Assembly (NCBI GenBank): GCA_030524585.1
Contig: JAUNGJ010000003.1
Coordinates: 45,355 to 109,354, forward strand
Origin: Eubacteriales bacterium
GTDB lineage: Bacteria; Bacillota; Clostridia; Lachnospirales; Lachnospiraceae
Direction of reading: 5' to 3'
DNA: 64,000 bases
Shown in pieces: positions 25,919 to 34,802 of the stretch. The notes under the pieces are model-generated. The model was not told the DNA's origin and did no database searches. It saw only the letters and a program-made list of their open reading frames with translations. The translations under genes were made by a program, and so were the position numbers. The stretch's first letter is position 1; every line of letters starts with the position of its first letter.

Positions 25919-27949
25919 TTATTTCTTCATAGTTTTTAAACTATTTATAGCTTCTAACAATGCTTTCTTATCATGCATTTGATCAAGCATTTGTTTTGTC
26001 TTCTCATTTCCAAAAATCATCATTACATCGTACAGCGCCTGATTTACACTCTCTGCACTTTGAAGACTCATTCCGATTACATAGCGGACAGGATCATTGC
26101 TTTCATGATGAAAAGAAACCGGTGGTTTCAGCCGCAGTAATGAGGCTGCCTCCTGCTTTCCCCCTTCCTCCGCATGGGGAAGCGCTGTTCCGGGCCAGAT
26201 AACAATATAGGGACCATGTATTTTAATATTCTCAACCATATCGTCCAAATACCGTTCCTCTACCGCTCCAGTATCATAGAGGAGCCTTCCGGCCTGTCTG
26301 ACCGCATCCTCCCAATCCTCTGCCTGAAAATCGACCATGATCCGTTCTTCCGAAAGCAAATTGTAAAATGCTCCCTGAATATCTGCTTCTACCGGATTCA
26401 CAATATCTAATTCCAGATCCTGCTCTGTTCCGGCATTTCCCTCCAATATTTCAAAGACCATCCGCTGAATATCCAGCAGATCATCTCTGCCCAGAATCGG
26501 CGAACGCACTACGGCGCAGGGAATGTCTTCGTTATCCAGCGCTATCGTAGAGACAATCATCTGCGCCCCGCTGCTCTGAATTTCTTTTGTATTATGAACG
26601 GACGAGACATTTACAATATCAATGAACTCATCCAATGCATGAAGCTTTGCAAGCATAAACTGCGCGGTTCCTCTCCCGGTTTCACACACAAGCGCTACAC
26701 GGACACGGCTTCCCTTCGAGCTCTCTACCTTTTCTTTTTCCAGCACTGAAGCAAAGTACAGAACCATAAAAGACATCTCATCTTCTGAAAATTCACAGCC
26801 AATATATTCTTCCAGACCTCCGATGTTTTTGCGTATAATCCTGAAAATCTCCGGATATTCCCGCAGAAGAGATTCCTTTAAAGGATTTCTCAGGGTCTCT
26901 CCCGTCTGCAGACGATATACCGCCGAACGCATATGTGCAATCAAAAGATCATACAGTGCAAAATCCAAATAAAAATCAATTCCAAAGCAACTGGAAATAT
27001 GGTACAGAGTCTCCGCTATCACCAAACGAATATCCAATGAATTTTCCTTGTGGGTCTTATCCTTTAGATAGCTTTTTCCCTTCAGGCATTCGGTATAATA
27101 TAACACCTCTGTCTCTGAAATTTTAATTTCATATTCCTGTTCTATTTTCTGGAAAAGATTACTGCTGAACACATATTTAGAACTTTCCATCAGATTACTC
27201 CAGGTCCCTGCATAATAGTCCGGCAGAACCTGATGGTTTGCAATTCGATTTACAACTAGGGTCAATTCTATTACTGCTTCAAAAAAAGAATAGTCGGATA
27301 AAAAAGATTGCAATTCTTCTTCCTGCTGGATAACAAGCTGTTTCATATCATTATAGATATTCAGCTTATCCATCTGATGAATGAGAAGATTCCAGAACGC
27401 CCCCAGGCTGTATCCGGTCTCATATTCATTATCATCTCCGTTTACCTCAAGGAGCTTTAGAATTCCCTTTCGGATTTCATACTCCGGCACATTCACAATG
27501 TATCCCCAGTGCACCTGGGAAATCAGTTCCATCTTATTCTCTTCGAACCATTTCTTGATTTCCGGAAGATCCCTAAGAAGCGTTGTCCTGCTCACTCCTA
27601 TGGTATCTTTTAACTGTTCGACCGTGATATATCCATTGGCACTTAGTAAAATCATAACAAGAACTGCCGCCCGCTCATTCTTAGACATACAGTAGGTATA
27701 AAAGGTATGTTCACAGATAAATGTTTCAAAAGCGCGAACATCAATTTTTTCTTTGGTACAAATAGACAGCTCTCCATCCGAATCCAGCATAATAAGTGGA
27801 AGCTCATACTTTTCCAGGGCATCATTAAGCTCTTTAATGTCTGCTCTGATGGTCCTTTCCTGGACCTTGTATTTTTCAACCAGTTCCGTAACATTCTGCC
27901 GGGTTCCCAGAACCAGTTCTCTTAAGATTTTGTTACTTCTCCTGTTCAT
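25919..27949 (-). CDS. PRD-containing transcriptional regulator with EIIB/EIIA domains (operon 1)
   Basis: About 676 residues of the MtlR/LicR/BglG superfamily. The N-terminal HTH begins MNRRSNKILRELVLG; a second HTH is near 85-130; two PRD domains follow (HMRSAVYRLQTGETLRNPL in PRD2). Next come a Gat-type EIIB-like domain (LVCETGRGTAQFMLAKL) and a C-terminal EIIA domain with PGTALPHAEE. HPr, EIIB and EIIA phosphorylation presumably sets its activity. Close paralogue of the protein at 31761. AAAGGAGG fixes ATG 27949. Confidence 0.92.
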   Translation of the reverse strand: MNRRSNKILRELVLGTRQNVTELVEKYKVQERTIRADIKELNDALEKYELPLIMLDSDGELSICTKEKIDVRAFETFICEHTFYTYCMSKNERAAVLVMILLSANGYITVEQLKDTIGVSRTTLLRDLPEIKKWFEENKMELISQVHWGYIVNVPEYEIRKGILKLLEVNGDDNEYETGYSLGAFWNLLIHQMDKLNIYNDMKQLVIQQEEELQSFLSDYSFFEAVIELTLVVNRIANHQVLPDYYAGTWSNLMESSKYVFSSNLFQKIEQEYEIKISETEVLYYTECLKGKSYLKDKTHKENSLDIRLVIAETLYHISSCFGIDFYLDFALYDLLIAHMRSAVYRLQTGETLRNPLKESLLREYPEIFRIIRKNIGGLEEYIGCEFSEDEMSFMVLYFASVLEKEKVESSKGSRVRVALVCETGRGTAQFMLAKLHALDEFIDIVNVSSVHNTKEIQSSGAQMIVSTIALDNEDIPCAVVRSPILGRDDLLDIQRMVFEILEGNAGTEQDLELDIVNPVEADIQGAFYNLLSEERIMVDFQAEDWEDAVRQAGRLLYDTGAVEERYLDDMVENIKIHGPYIVIWPGTALPHAEEGGKQEAASLLRLKPPVSFHHESNDPVRYVIGMSLQSAESVNQALYDVMMIFGNEKTKQMLDQMHDKKALLEAINSLKTMKK

Positions 27950-27971
27950 AGTTGCCTCCTTTATGGGAAAC

Positions 27972-28004
27972 ATTATAATATAGCCTGCGAAACTCAAAAA
28001 GTCC
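27972..28004 (-). promoter_or_regulatory. Promoter of PTS operon 1
   Basis: On the minus strand a GGACTTTTTG motif (28004-27995) is followed 17 bases later by TATAAT (27977-27972). The -35 hexamer at the end of the motif, TTTTTG, is far from consensus, as expected for an activator-dependent promoter. The same motif and spacing precede the second regulator (33820-33852). Confidence 0.6.
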
Positions 28005-28112
28005 CAACATCTGCCCTTAATCTGCAACAAATGGTATTATTCTGCTCTGCCAGCCAGTTCCACTGACGGCTGCACAGTCTACCGCGGCAGCTCTTTTATA
28101 TGACAGCAAAAA

Positions 28113-28140
28113 AACAGATGAAGCATTTGCCTCATCTGTT
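28113..28140 (-). terminator. Terminator after the class II aldolase gene
   Basis: On the minus strand AACAGATGA pairs with TCATCTGTT around a short loop, followed by TTTTTTGC. It separates PTS operon 2 from PTS operon 1. Confidence 0.9.
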
Positions 28141-28177
28141 TCATCCTGTTTTCCCTATTTACTTAACATTCCATATA

Positions 28178-28840
28178 CTATTCTTTTGGTAACTCTGGAG
28201 TTCCCTGTCCATAATGTTTAAAAATTTCTACCGCACGCTCTATCTGTTCAGCGGTCAGCTCCGGTACATTCTTATCCACACTGCAGGCAACGGAATAAGT
28301 CTTTGCTGCTTCTTCCAAATATACACAGGCACACAGAGCCTGCTTCAGGCTGTCACCCACGCCAATCACACCGTGATGTTTCAGTATGACTGCTAACCTG
28401 TCTCCGATATTTTCAACAACCTCTTTTCCCATCTGCTCACTTGCCGCTGAAGAATATGGACATACTTTTACGGAACCACGCGTTGCATTCGCCAGTGTCG
28501 TGAGATTACATGGAACTTCATCTGTAATAAGTCCAACCCCCGTCGCATAGGGCTGATGTGTATGTATTACCGCGTTCACTTCCGGCATGTTCTTTAAAAT
28601 ATAAAGAAGCGCCACCGTGTCTACAGACGGTTTTCTTTCCCCTTCAATAATATTTCCATTAATATCCATTACCAGAACATCCTCTGGCACCATATCTTCA
28701 TAAATCATACCCGATGGCGTCACCAGAATTTCTCCTGTCGGCATACGCAAAGTCACATTCCCACCGGATAAGGTAATCAATCCATAACGATCCAGCTTTT
28801 TCCCTGCTTCAATAATCGCAATTTTTTCCTGTTCATACAT
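28178..28840 (-). CDS. Class II aldolase (FucA/AraD family)
   Basis: 220 residues. Zn ligands in HTHQPYATGVG (His-x-His) and the later LKHHGVIGVG, with Glu in the region between; LSGGNVTLR near the N-terminus. Such enzymes cleave L-fuculose-1-P or L-rhamnulose-1-P or epimerise L-ribulose-5-P. Last gene of PTS operon 2, downstream of a IIC gene; the substrate phosphate is not identified. AAGGAG precedes the ATG. Confidence 0.88.
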   Translation of the reverse strand: MYEQEKIAIIEAGKKLDRYGLITLSGGNVTLRMPTGEILVTPSGMIYEDMVPEDVLVMDINGNIIEGERKPSVDTVALLYILKNMPEVNAVIHTHQPYATGVGLITDEVPCNLTTLANATRGSVKVCPYSSAASEQMGKEVVENIGDRLAVILKHHGVIGVGDSLKQALCACVYLEEAAKTYSVACSVDKNVPELTAEQIERAVEIFKHYGQGTPELPKE

Positions 28841-28851
28841 AATTATACTCC

Positions 28852-29373
28852 TTATTTCCTTTTTGCAGTATTCTTTTGAATTTTTCTTGTTTTCAAATTC
28901 TTTGCATTCTGACTGCTTTTTACGGCTCTCGCCTTTAATCCCTCTGGATCAATTTCAATTTCTTTATTATATAGGAATTTAAACAACTCCTCCCCGTCGC
29001 TGTAATAATAGCAATTTACCCAATAACGCCCGCGAAAAATACCTGCCTCGTTAATGCGGACAAACATCTTTGTTCCCGATGCCAGAGGTTTACATTTAAA
29101 GCGTCTGACTTCTTCCCAATTATAGCGGTGCTCCCTGCCATATGCAGAAAAGATGATTCCGCTATCATTAACCTCGACCTTGGATGGATTAGCAATTGAT
29201 ACAAAAGATTCCCAGACAAAATAACCGGAAACAATCGCCGTCGCCCCCCAAAGAATCGGCATATCTCCCATAACAAGATGTAAAATTGCATACGCAAAAA
29301 TCAATACACAAAAACCGGCTGTCACCGTAATTTTCACAAAAAATACCTTTGGATCATATTTATAAGTATGCAA
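28852..29373 (-). CDS. Membrane-anchored PH-like protein of unknown function
   Basis: About 173 residues if started at TTG 29373, which lies 9 bases after AAGGAG; an ATG at 29406 would overlap that site and has none of its own. Two hydrophobic segments (about 12-60) precede a soluble domain with alternating strands (VEVNDSGIIFSAYGREHRYN, RYWVNCYYY) resembling bacterial PH domains, and a very basic tail (KTRKIQKNTAKRK). Inserted between IIC and aldolase genes of PTS operon 2; role unknown. The start is uncertain. Confidence 0.65.
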   Translation of the reverse strand: MHTYKYDPKVFFVKITVTAGFCVLIFAYAILHLVMGDMPILWGATAIVSGYFVWESFVSIANPSKVEVNDSGIIFSAYGREHRYNWEEVRRFKCKPLASGTKMFVRINEAGIFRGRYWVNCYYYSDGEELFKFLYNKEIEIDPEGLKARAVKSSQNAKNLKTRKIQKNTAKRK

Positions 29374-29468
29374 ATCCGGAAATCTCCTTTCATCAAACAA
29401 TGTCATAAAAATCAAGTGAACAGACAGATACCTCGCATCCTGCAAGGTATCCGTCAAAATAGAGGAGC

Positions 29469-30830
29469 TTAGCTGGCAGCATGCATCTCTGCCGCCTCTT
29501 TCAATATCTTCTTTCTGTTGATCAGGGCCAGCGCCAGTGCCACAGCACCTACTGCAACAATTCCCACAATCGGATGAATACCATTCAATCTGGTAATTAT
29601 CCATGTTAACGGGTTCGCGCCATCACAGATACTTGAAATGGCTGTTGCAGAACCCATCTCAAATCCGGCTGCCTGTGCAGCAGGCGTAATCCACTGGGAA
29701 AGATCAGTTGCAATATACAGACCTGCTGTCAGTGTGATAATACCGATGATCAGTGCACGGAAGCCATTTCCTTTTACCACTGGAGTAATCAATACGAACA
29801 TCCACGGAATAACTGCCAGGTCAGCGAAAGGCATTACCTGATTACCTGGTAACAACACTGCCAAAAATACTGTGATCGGAACAAGTACCAGCGATACAGA
29901 AAGCGTCATTGGATGTCCCACACCAACTGCAGAATCAAGGCCAATGTAAATCTTACCACGGTTAGAGAACCTCTTCTCAATAAATTCAGAAGCAGCATCT
30001 GATACCGGAATCAGACCTTCCATCAGAAGAGCTGCCATCTTCGGAATCAGAACCAGTACTGCTCCAAGGTTGATACCCAGGGCAAGAATAGCCGGGACAT
30101 CATAACCAGCTACAATACCGATGATGATACCAAGAACCGTACCAACCAGAATAGGCTCGCCGAACACACCAAATCTCTTCTGCATCTTTTCAATATCAAA
30201 GTTAATCTTGTTGACACCTGGAATCTTATCCAAAATCCAGTTAAAAAGCATTGCAATCGGAGCATATGCTGTGGTAAAACCATGTGGCAGCGATACACCC
30301 GGAAGTCCTAATGTCTCTTCTACACCACTTGCTGTCCAATCACCCAAAACCATGATAATAACCATATTTAAAATCGCTGCAATCACACCATACATCTGAT
30401 TGCCGGTAACAACAGCTACCAATGCGCCAGTAAATGCAAAATGCCAGTAATCCCAAATATCTACATCAACCGTCTGTGTTGTATTTGTCAAAAGCATTAC
30501 AATATTAACTGCCAAACAAACAGGAATAATAATGGTACCAACCTTAGACGCAAACGCTATCTGAGCTGCCGCCGGCCAGCCTACATCAATAACCGACAGA
30601 CTTAGTCCAAAACGCTCAGCCATTTGAGAAACAGCCGGTGCCAAGTTATCACCCATCAAGCCAGTAACCAAATTCAAACCTATAAATCCAATACCTACCG
30701 TCAAACCAGCACGTAAAGATTTTCCAAATCCAGCGCCCAAGATGCATCCCATAACGCAGATGATAATCGGCATCATAACGGTAGCGCCCAAATCACTTAT
30801 GTACTGGAAAAAACCCAAAAAATAACTCAT
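29469..30830 (-). CDS. PTS EIIC permease, galactitol family (operon 2)
   Basis: About 453 residues, many membrane segments. Same motif set as the IIC of operon 1: GLPGVSLPHGFTTAYAPIA and KIYIGLDSAVGVGHPMTL. AAGGAG precedes ATG 30830. Gene order here is IIA-IIB-IIC rather than IIA-IIC-IIB, so the operons diverged after duplication or were assembled separately. Confidence 0.92.
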   Translation of the reverse strand: MSYFLGFFQYISDLGATVMMPIIICVMGCILGAGFGKSLRAGLTVGIGFIGLNLVTGLMGDNLAPAVSQMAERFGLSLSVIDVGWPAAAQIAFASKVGTIIIPVCLAVNIVMLLTNTTQTVDVDIWDYWHFAFTGALVAVVTGNQMYGVIAAILNMVIIMVLGDWTASGVEETLGLPGVSLPHGFTTAYAPIAMLFNWILDKIPGVNKINFDIEKMQKRFGVFGEPILVGTVLGIIIGIVAGYDVPAILALGINLGAVLVLIPKMAALLMEGLIPVSDAASEFIEKRFSNRGKIYIGLDSAVGVGHPMTLSVSLVLVPITVFLAVLLPGNQVMPFADLAVIPWMFVLITPVVKGNGFRALIIGIITLTAGLYIATDLSQWITPAAQAAGFEMGSATAISSICDGANPLTWIITRLNGIHPIVGIVAVGAVALALALINRKKILKEAAEMHAAS

Positions 30831-30895
30831 ATCTTTATTCTCCTTCCTTATCTGTTGTATCAACCTGATGTCCATGTCCCTTTAAAAGCGACAAG

Positions 30896-31180
30896 TTATT
30901 TTTTCAACACTTCTACGATCTTGTCAACAACCGGTTCGGTACCTCTTCCGAGCAGGAACGGAGTACCAATAATCAGCGGACAATGACACTCTCCTCCAAG
31001 AACGGTTGTAGAAATCACAAGATCATACTGTTTGGATTTCTCTGCCACCTCTGAAGCCTTTCCCTGAGTAATCTGGAATGTTCCTTTTAAACCTCTGTCC
31101 TCCAGCGCCTTTGTAACCTTCTGGTTTACTGCGGTTGAAGTACAAATTCCAGAACCACATACAAGTAAAATTCTTTTCAT
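30896..31180 (-). CDS. PTS EIIB component, galactitol family (operon 2)
   Basis: 94 residues, MKRILLVCGSGICTST; phosphorylated Cys is residue 8. AAGGAGG precedes the ATG. Partner of the IIA (31254) and IIC (29469) genes. Confidence 0.9.
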   Translation of the reverse strand: MKRILLVCGSGICTSTAVNQKVTKALEDRGLKGTFQITQGKASEVAEKSKQYDLVISTTVLGGECHCPLIIGTPFLLGRGTEPVVDKIVEVLKK

Positions 31181-31253
31181 CCCTCACACACCTCCTTTTC
31201 TTCATTTATTCTGCACATTATATGAAAGACCATACCTTTTATACAATGTTACA

Positions 31254-31730
31254 TTACGTATCAAAAAATCCTTTGAATCTTTTCGCCAGCTCACTGGCTG
31301 TGGTACACGACTTTAATCCTCTCAGATTTCCCTCAGTCTGGAATATATCCATCATTTTGCCAAGAAAATCCACCTGACTTTCAGGTTTTTCGATTGCCAT
31401 CATAAACATCATCTCAACATTTACAGGTATTTCAGGCATGCCCATATGACAAAATTGAACATTCTTCTTCAAAATTCCGACAGCAATTGCCTGTTTCTTT
31501 ACATGGATGGAATCTGTATGCGGAATTGCAATGCCCATTTCTTCAAAATTAAGTCCTGTACTAAAAACTTTTTCTCTGGCTTTTACTGCTTCTATATAGC
31601 TCTCCTTCACGATATCTTTTTCATACAGATGCTTCGCAAGAATTTCTATTGCTTCCTGATCTGTTTCTGCCTCGATATCCATTAAAATCAGTTCGGGAGA
31701 AATATAGACATCTCCTAATGCATTTGACAT
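31254..31730 (-). CDS. PTS EIIA component (operon 2)
   Basis: 158 residues with the active His in MGIAIPHTDSIHV and the KVFSTGLNFEE stretch before it. Homologous to the EIIA of operon 1. AAAGGAGG precedes ATG 31730. Confidence 0.9.
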   Translation of the reverse strand: MSNALGDVYISPELILMDIEAETDQEAIEILAKHLYEKDIVKESYIEAVKAREKVFSTGLNFEEMGIAIPHTDSIHVKKQAIAVGILKKNVQFCHMGMPEIPVNVEMMFMMAIEKPESQVDFLGKMMDIFQTEGNLRGLKSCTTASELAKRFKGFFDT

Positions 31731-31760
31731 CTTTGATTCACCTCCTTTTTCACCTTCTGA

Positions 31761-33794
31761 TTAATCCATTGTTTTTAAATGATTAATAGCATCTAAAATT
31801 GACTTTTTATCCGGCAGATAATCCATCATCTGCCTCAGCTTCTCATTTCCAAATATCATCATAAGATCATAAATTGCCTGATTGATGCTTTCAGCACTCT
31901 TAACACTCATTCCTATTACATAGCGCACCGGATCATTTACTTCATGATGAAATTCAACAGGCGTTTTCAGCCTGACCAAAGATGCAGCCTCCCGAATCAC
32001 TCCTTCACTGGTATCGGCATGAGGCAATGCTGTAGCGGGACATACAACAACGTATGGTCCATACTTTTCAATATTACCGATCATTGCTTCAATATAGCGC
32101 TCTTCCACCGCGCCTGTTTCATATAAAAGCATTCCCGATTTGCGAACCGCATCCTTCCAATCTCTGGCCGGATAGTCAATGACGATGCTTTCTTCCGACA
32201 GCAGGTTGTAAAATGCCCCCTGAATATTTACGTCATCCGGATTTACAATATCCATTCCAATCTCCGAATGGTCTTCCATATGCTCTCCAATCACTTCCAA
32301 AACCATTTTCTGGATATCCAGAAGATCATCCGTATTTAACATTGCAGAACGCACGGTAATACAGGGAAGTTCCACATTATCCAACGGTATGGTTGATATA
32401 ATCATCTGCACGCCTGCATTTTTGATCTCATTTGTATTGTGAACAGAAGATATATTTACAATCTCTATCATTTCATCCAGTGTCCGAAGCTTTGCCAGCA
32501 TAAACTGTGCAGTTCCTCTTCCCGTCTCACAGATTAATGCAACCCGGACTTTTCTGTTTCTTGAGCTTTCCACTTTTTCCTTTTCCAATACAGATGCAAA
32601 ATACAAAACCATAAAGGACATTTCATCCTCTGAAAATTCGCCCCTGATATACTCCTCTAGCGTGCCGATATTTTTTCGGATAATATCAAACACCTCCGGA
32701 TATTCCTTTAGCAGAGATTCTTTCAGTGGATTTCTGAGGGTCTCTCCTGTCTGCAGACGATATACCGCCGAACGCATATGGGCAATCAGAAGATCATACA
32801 ATGCAAAATCCAGATAGAAATCAATCCCAAAACATCTGGAAATCTGGTATAAAGTCTCTGCAATCATCAGCCGTATATCCAGCGCATTACTCTTATGTGT
32901 CCTGTCCTTCAAATAGCTCTTCCCCTTTAGGCAATCGGTATAATATAAAACTTCTACTGTTGGTATGTGCAATCCATACTTTTCACCTATGATTTCGAGC
33001 AAATTACTGCTGAAAATATACTTCGAGCTTCCCTTCAGATCCATCCATGTATCTGCATAATACTCGGGCAATGTCTGATTCTCTGCAATACGGTTGGCAA
33101 CCAGAGTCAATTCAATCGCGGTCTCAAAAAAGGAATAATCTGACAGAAACGATTGCAACACCTCTTCCTGCCTGATGATGTAGGTCTTAACATCATTATA
33201 TATATTCAGCTTATCCATCTGGCTGATCAGGAAATTCCAGAACGCTCCCAGACTATAACCTGTCTCATAATCATTATTATCTCCGTTTACCTCCAGCAGC
33301 TTTAAAATACCTTTTCGGATCTGCAGCTCTGAAGACTTTACAATATAGCCTCTTCGGACCTGAGAAATCAGCTCCATCTTATTCTCTTCAAACCACTTCT
33401 TCAGTTCTGACAGATCATGTAGGAGTGTATTTCTGCTGACACCGATAATCTCTTTTAGCTGTTCAACGGTTACGTATCCGTTTGCGGTCAAAAGAATCAT
33501 TGCAAGGATCGTTGAACGCTCGTTTTTGGATAAATAATACGTATAAAAAGTATGTGAACAAATAAATTTTTCATATGCACCTACATCTATTTTATCTGTT
33601 GTATCAATAAATAAATTTCCATTTGTATCAGACGCAATCAACGGAAGGCCGTATTCCTGTAAAGCTGCATTTAGTTCCTTAATGTCAGCTCTTATCGTTC
33701 TTTCCTGAAGATTATATTTTTCAACCAGCTCCATAACATTCTGCTGATTCCCCAGAATCAGCTCTTTCAATATTTTGTTGCTACGTCTGTTCAT
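31761..33794 (-). CDS. PRD-containing transcriptional regulator with EIIB/EIIA domains (operon 2)
   Basis: About 677 residues, near-duplicate of the regulator at 25919. The HTH again starts MNRRSNKIL, PRD2 HMRSAVYRLQTGETLRNPL is identical, EIIB-like LICETGRGTAQFMLAKL and EIIA-like PATALPHADT are conserved. Several DNA stretches are identical between the genes, pointing to recent duplication. Presumably activates its own operon according to PTS phosphorylation. AAGGAGG fixes ATG 33794. Confidence 0.92.
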   Translation of the reverse strand: MNRRSNKILKELILGNQQNVMELVEKYNLQERTIRADIKELNAALQEYGLPLIASDTNGNLFIDTTDKIDVGAYEKFICSHTFYTYYLSKNERSTILAMILLTANGYVTVEQLKEIIGVSRNTLLHDLSELKKWFEENKMELISQVRRGYIVKSSELQIRKGILKLLEVNGDNNDYETGYSLGAFWNFLISQMDKLNIYNDVKTYIIRQEEVLQSFLSDYSFFETAIELTLVANRIAENQTLPEYYADTWMDLKGSSKYIFSSNLLEIIGEKYGLHIPTVEVLYYTDCLKGKSYLKDRTHKSNALDIRLMIAETLYQISRCFGIDFYLDFALYDLLIAHMRSAVYRLQTGETLRNPLKESLLKEYPEVFDIIRKNIGTLEEYIRGEFSEDEMSFMVLYFASVLEKEKVESSRNRKVRVALICETGRGTAQFMLAKLRTLDEMIEIVNISSVHNTNEIKNAGVQMIISTIPLDNVELPCITVRSAMLNTDDLLDIQKMVLEVIGEHMEDHSEIGMDIVNPDDVNIQGAFYNLLSEESIVIDYPARDWKDAVRKSGMLLYETGAVEERYIEAMIGNIEKYGPYVVVCPATALPHADTSEGVIREAASLVRLKTPVEFHHEVNDPVRYVIGMSVKSAESINQAIYDLMMIFGNEKLRQMMDYLPDKKSILDAINHLKTMD

Positions 33795-33819
33795 AAATAC
33801 CTCCTTATTTGATGATTTT

Positions 33820-33852
33820 ATTGTAATACCGTTCAAAATGAACAAAAAGTCC
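33820..33852 (-). promoter_or_regulatory. Promoter of PTS operon 2
   Basis: On the minus strand GGACTTTTTG (33852-33843) is followed 17 bases later by TACAAT (33825-33820). A GTTCA-TTT-TGAAC inverted repeat lies in the spacer. Compare the operon 1 promoter at 27972-28004. Confidence 0.6.
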
Positions 33853-33923
33853 AAATACCTTCCAGCCAGTTTACATCAAATTGGGTTATTCCCGGCACAG
33901 ATTATACATTCATTATGTACAAA

Positions 33924-33951
33924 ACAGCAGATACCAACCGGTATCTGCTGT
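33924..33951 (-). terminator. Terminator of the DegV-HAD operon
   Basis: A perfect 12-bp stem, arms ACAGCAGATACC (33924-33935) and GGTATCTGCTGT (33940-33951), lies 16 bases past the HAD stop. On the minus strand it is followed by TTTGTAC. Confidence 0.85.
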
Positions 33952-33967
33952 ACATAAATTATTACTA

Positions 33968-34789
33968 TTATCCAATTATATATTTTTCCATCACTTCAGC
34001 GCATCCATCATGGTCATGATCAGAAACTATGACATCACAGATTTCTTTTACATGTGGAAAAGCATTGCCCATAGCCACCGCCAGACCTGCTGATTTTAAC
34101 ATTTCCACATCATTATCCGAGTCGCCCACCGCGATTGCATTCTCGATGGATATATTCAGATACTCACACAGACTGCGAAAAGCTACGCCCTTTGATGTGT
34201 GAAGCGGAGTAACCTCAAGTCCCGTATCCTCTGCGTAGACAATGGTTACCGGAAGATGCCGGATTGCCTGATATATCGCATCCCGGATTTCCACAGCTGC
34301 GGAATAAATGTTTAATTTTTCCACCGGTACAGGCTTTTCCTGGTATCCTTTTATGACATCATCAACCAGTATTGCCGTGCGAAGCTCCAGATCCTTGTAC
34401 CTCTCAGCGTGAAAATACTCCATACGCCTGGCATCCTTCCCAGAGGTTATATTCTGTCCATTACTTGCGTAAACCAGCATAACATCCTGGTTTTCTACCA
34501 CCTCCAGAATACAGGCTAGCAGCCGCGGCTCTAATTGTTTTGCTGATATCACCTTTTTTTCAAAAGAATCATAGATAAACGTTCCATTTTCACAGATGTA
34601 ATATCGTATTTTTTTAAAATCTTCCTCATAATCGCTAAGCTCCATCAGCGAGCGCCCGGTACAGATTACAACCTGCTTTCCCCGCTCCACCACGGCATGG
34701 ACTGCCCGCTTCACGCGGGGAGATATTGTATTACTGCTGGTAAGCAGCGTCCCATCCATGTCAAACGCGATCAAATCGTACCCCTTCAT
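33968..34789 (-). CDS. HAD-superfamily Cof-type phosphatase
   Basis: About 273 residues. Motif I DMDGTLL at residues 10-16, motif II VICTGRS, cap domain of the Cof/IIB class, and motif IV AVGDSDNDVEMLKSAG. Likely a sugar- or nucleotide-phosphate phosphatase. ATG 34789 with AAAGGA is chosen over TTG 34795. Last gene of a five-gene operon. Confidence 0.88.
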   Translation of the reverse strand: MKGYDLIAFDMDGTLLTSSNTISPRVKRAVHAVVERGKQVVICTGRSLMELSDYEEDFKKIRYYICENGTFIYDSFEKKVISAKQLEPRLLACILEVVENQDVMLVYASNGQNITSGKDARRMEYFHAERYKDLELRTAILVDDVIKGYQEKPVPVEKLNIYSAAVEIRDAIYQAIRHLPVTIVYAEDTGLEVTPLHTSKGVAFRSLCEYLNISIENAIAVGDSDNDVEMLKSAGLAVAMGNAFPHVKEICDVIVSDHDHDGCAEVMEKYIIG

Positions 34790-34802
34790 GTTCAAGTCCT
34801 TT

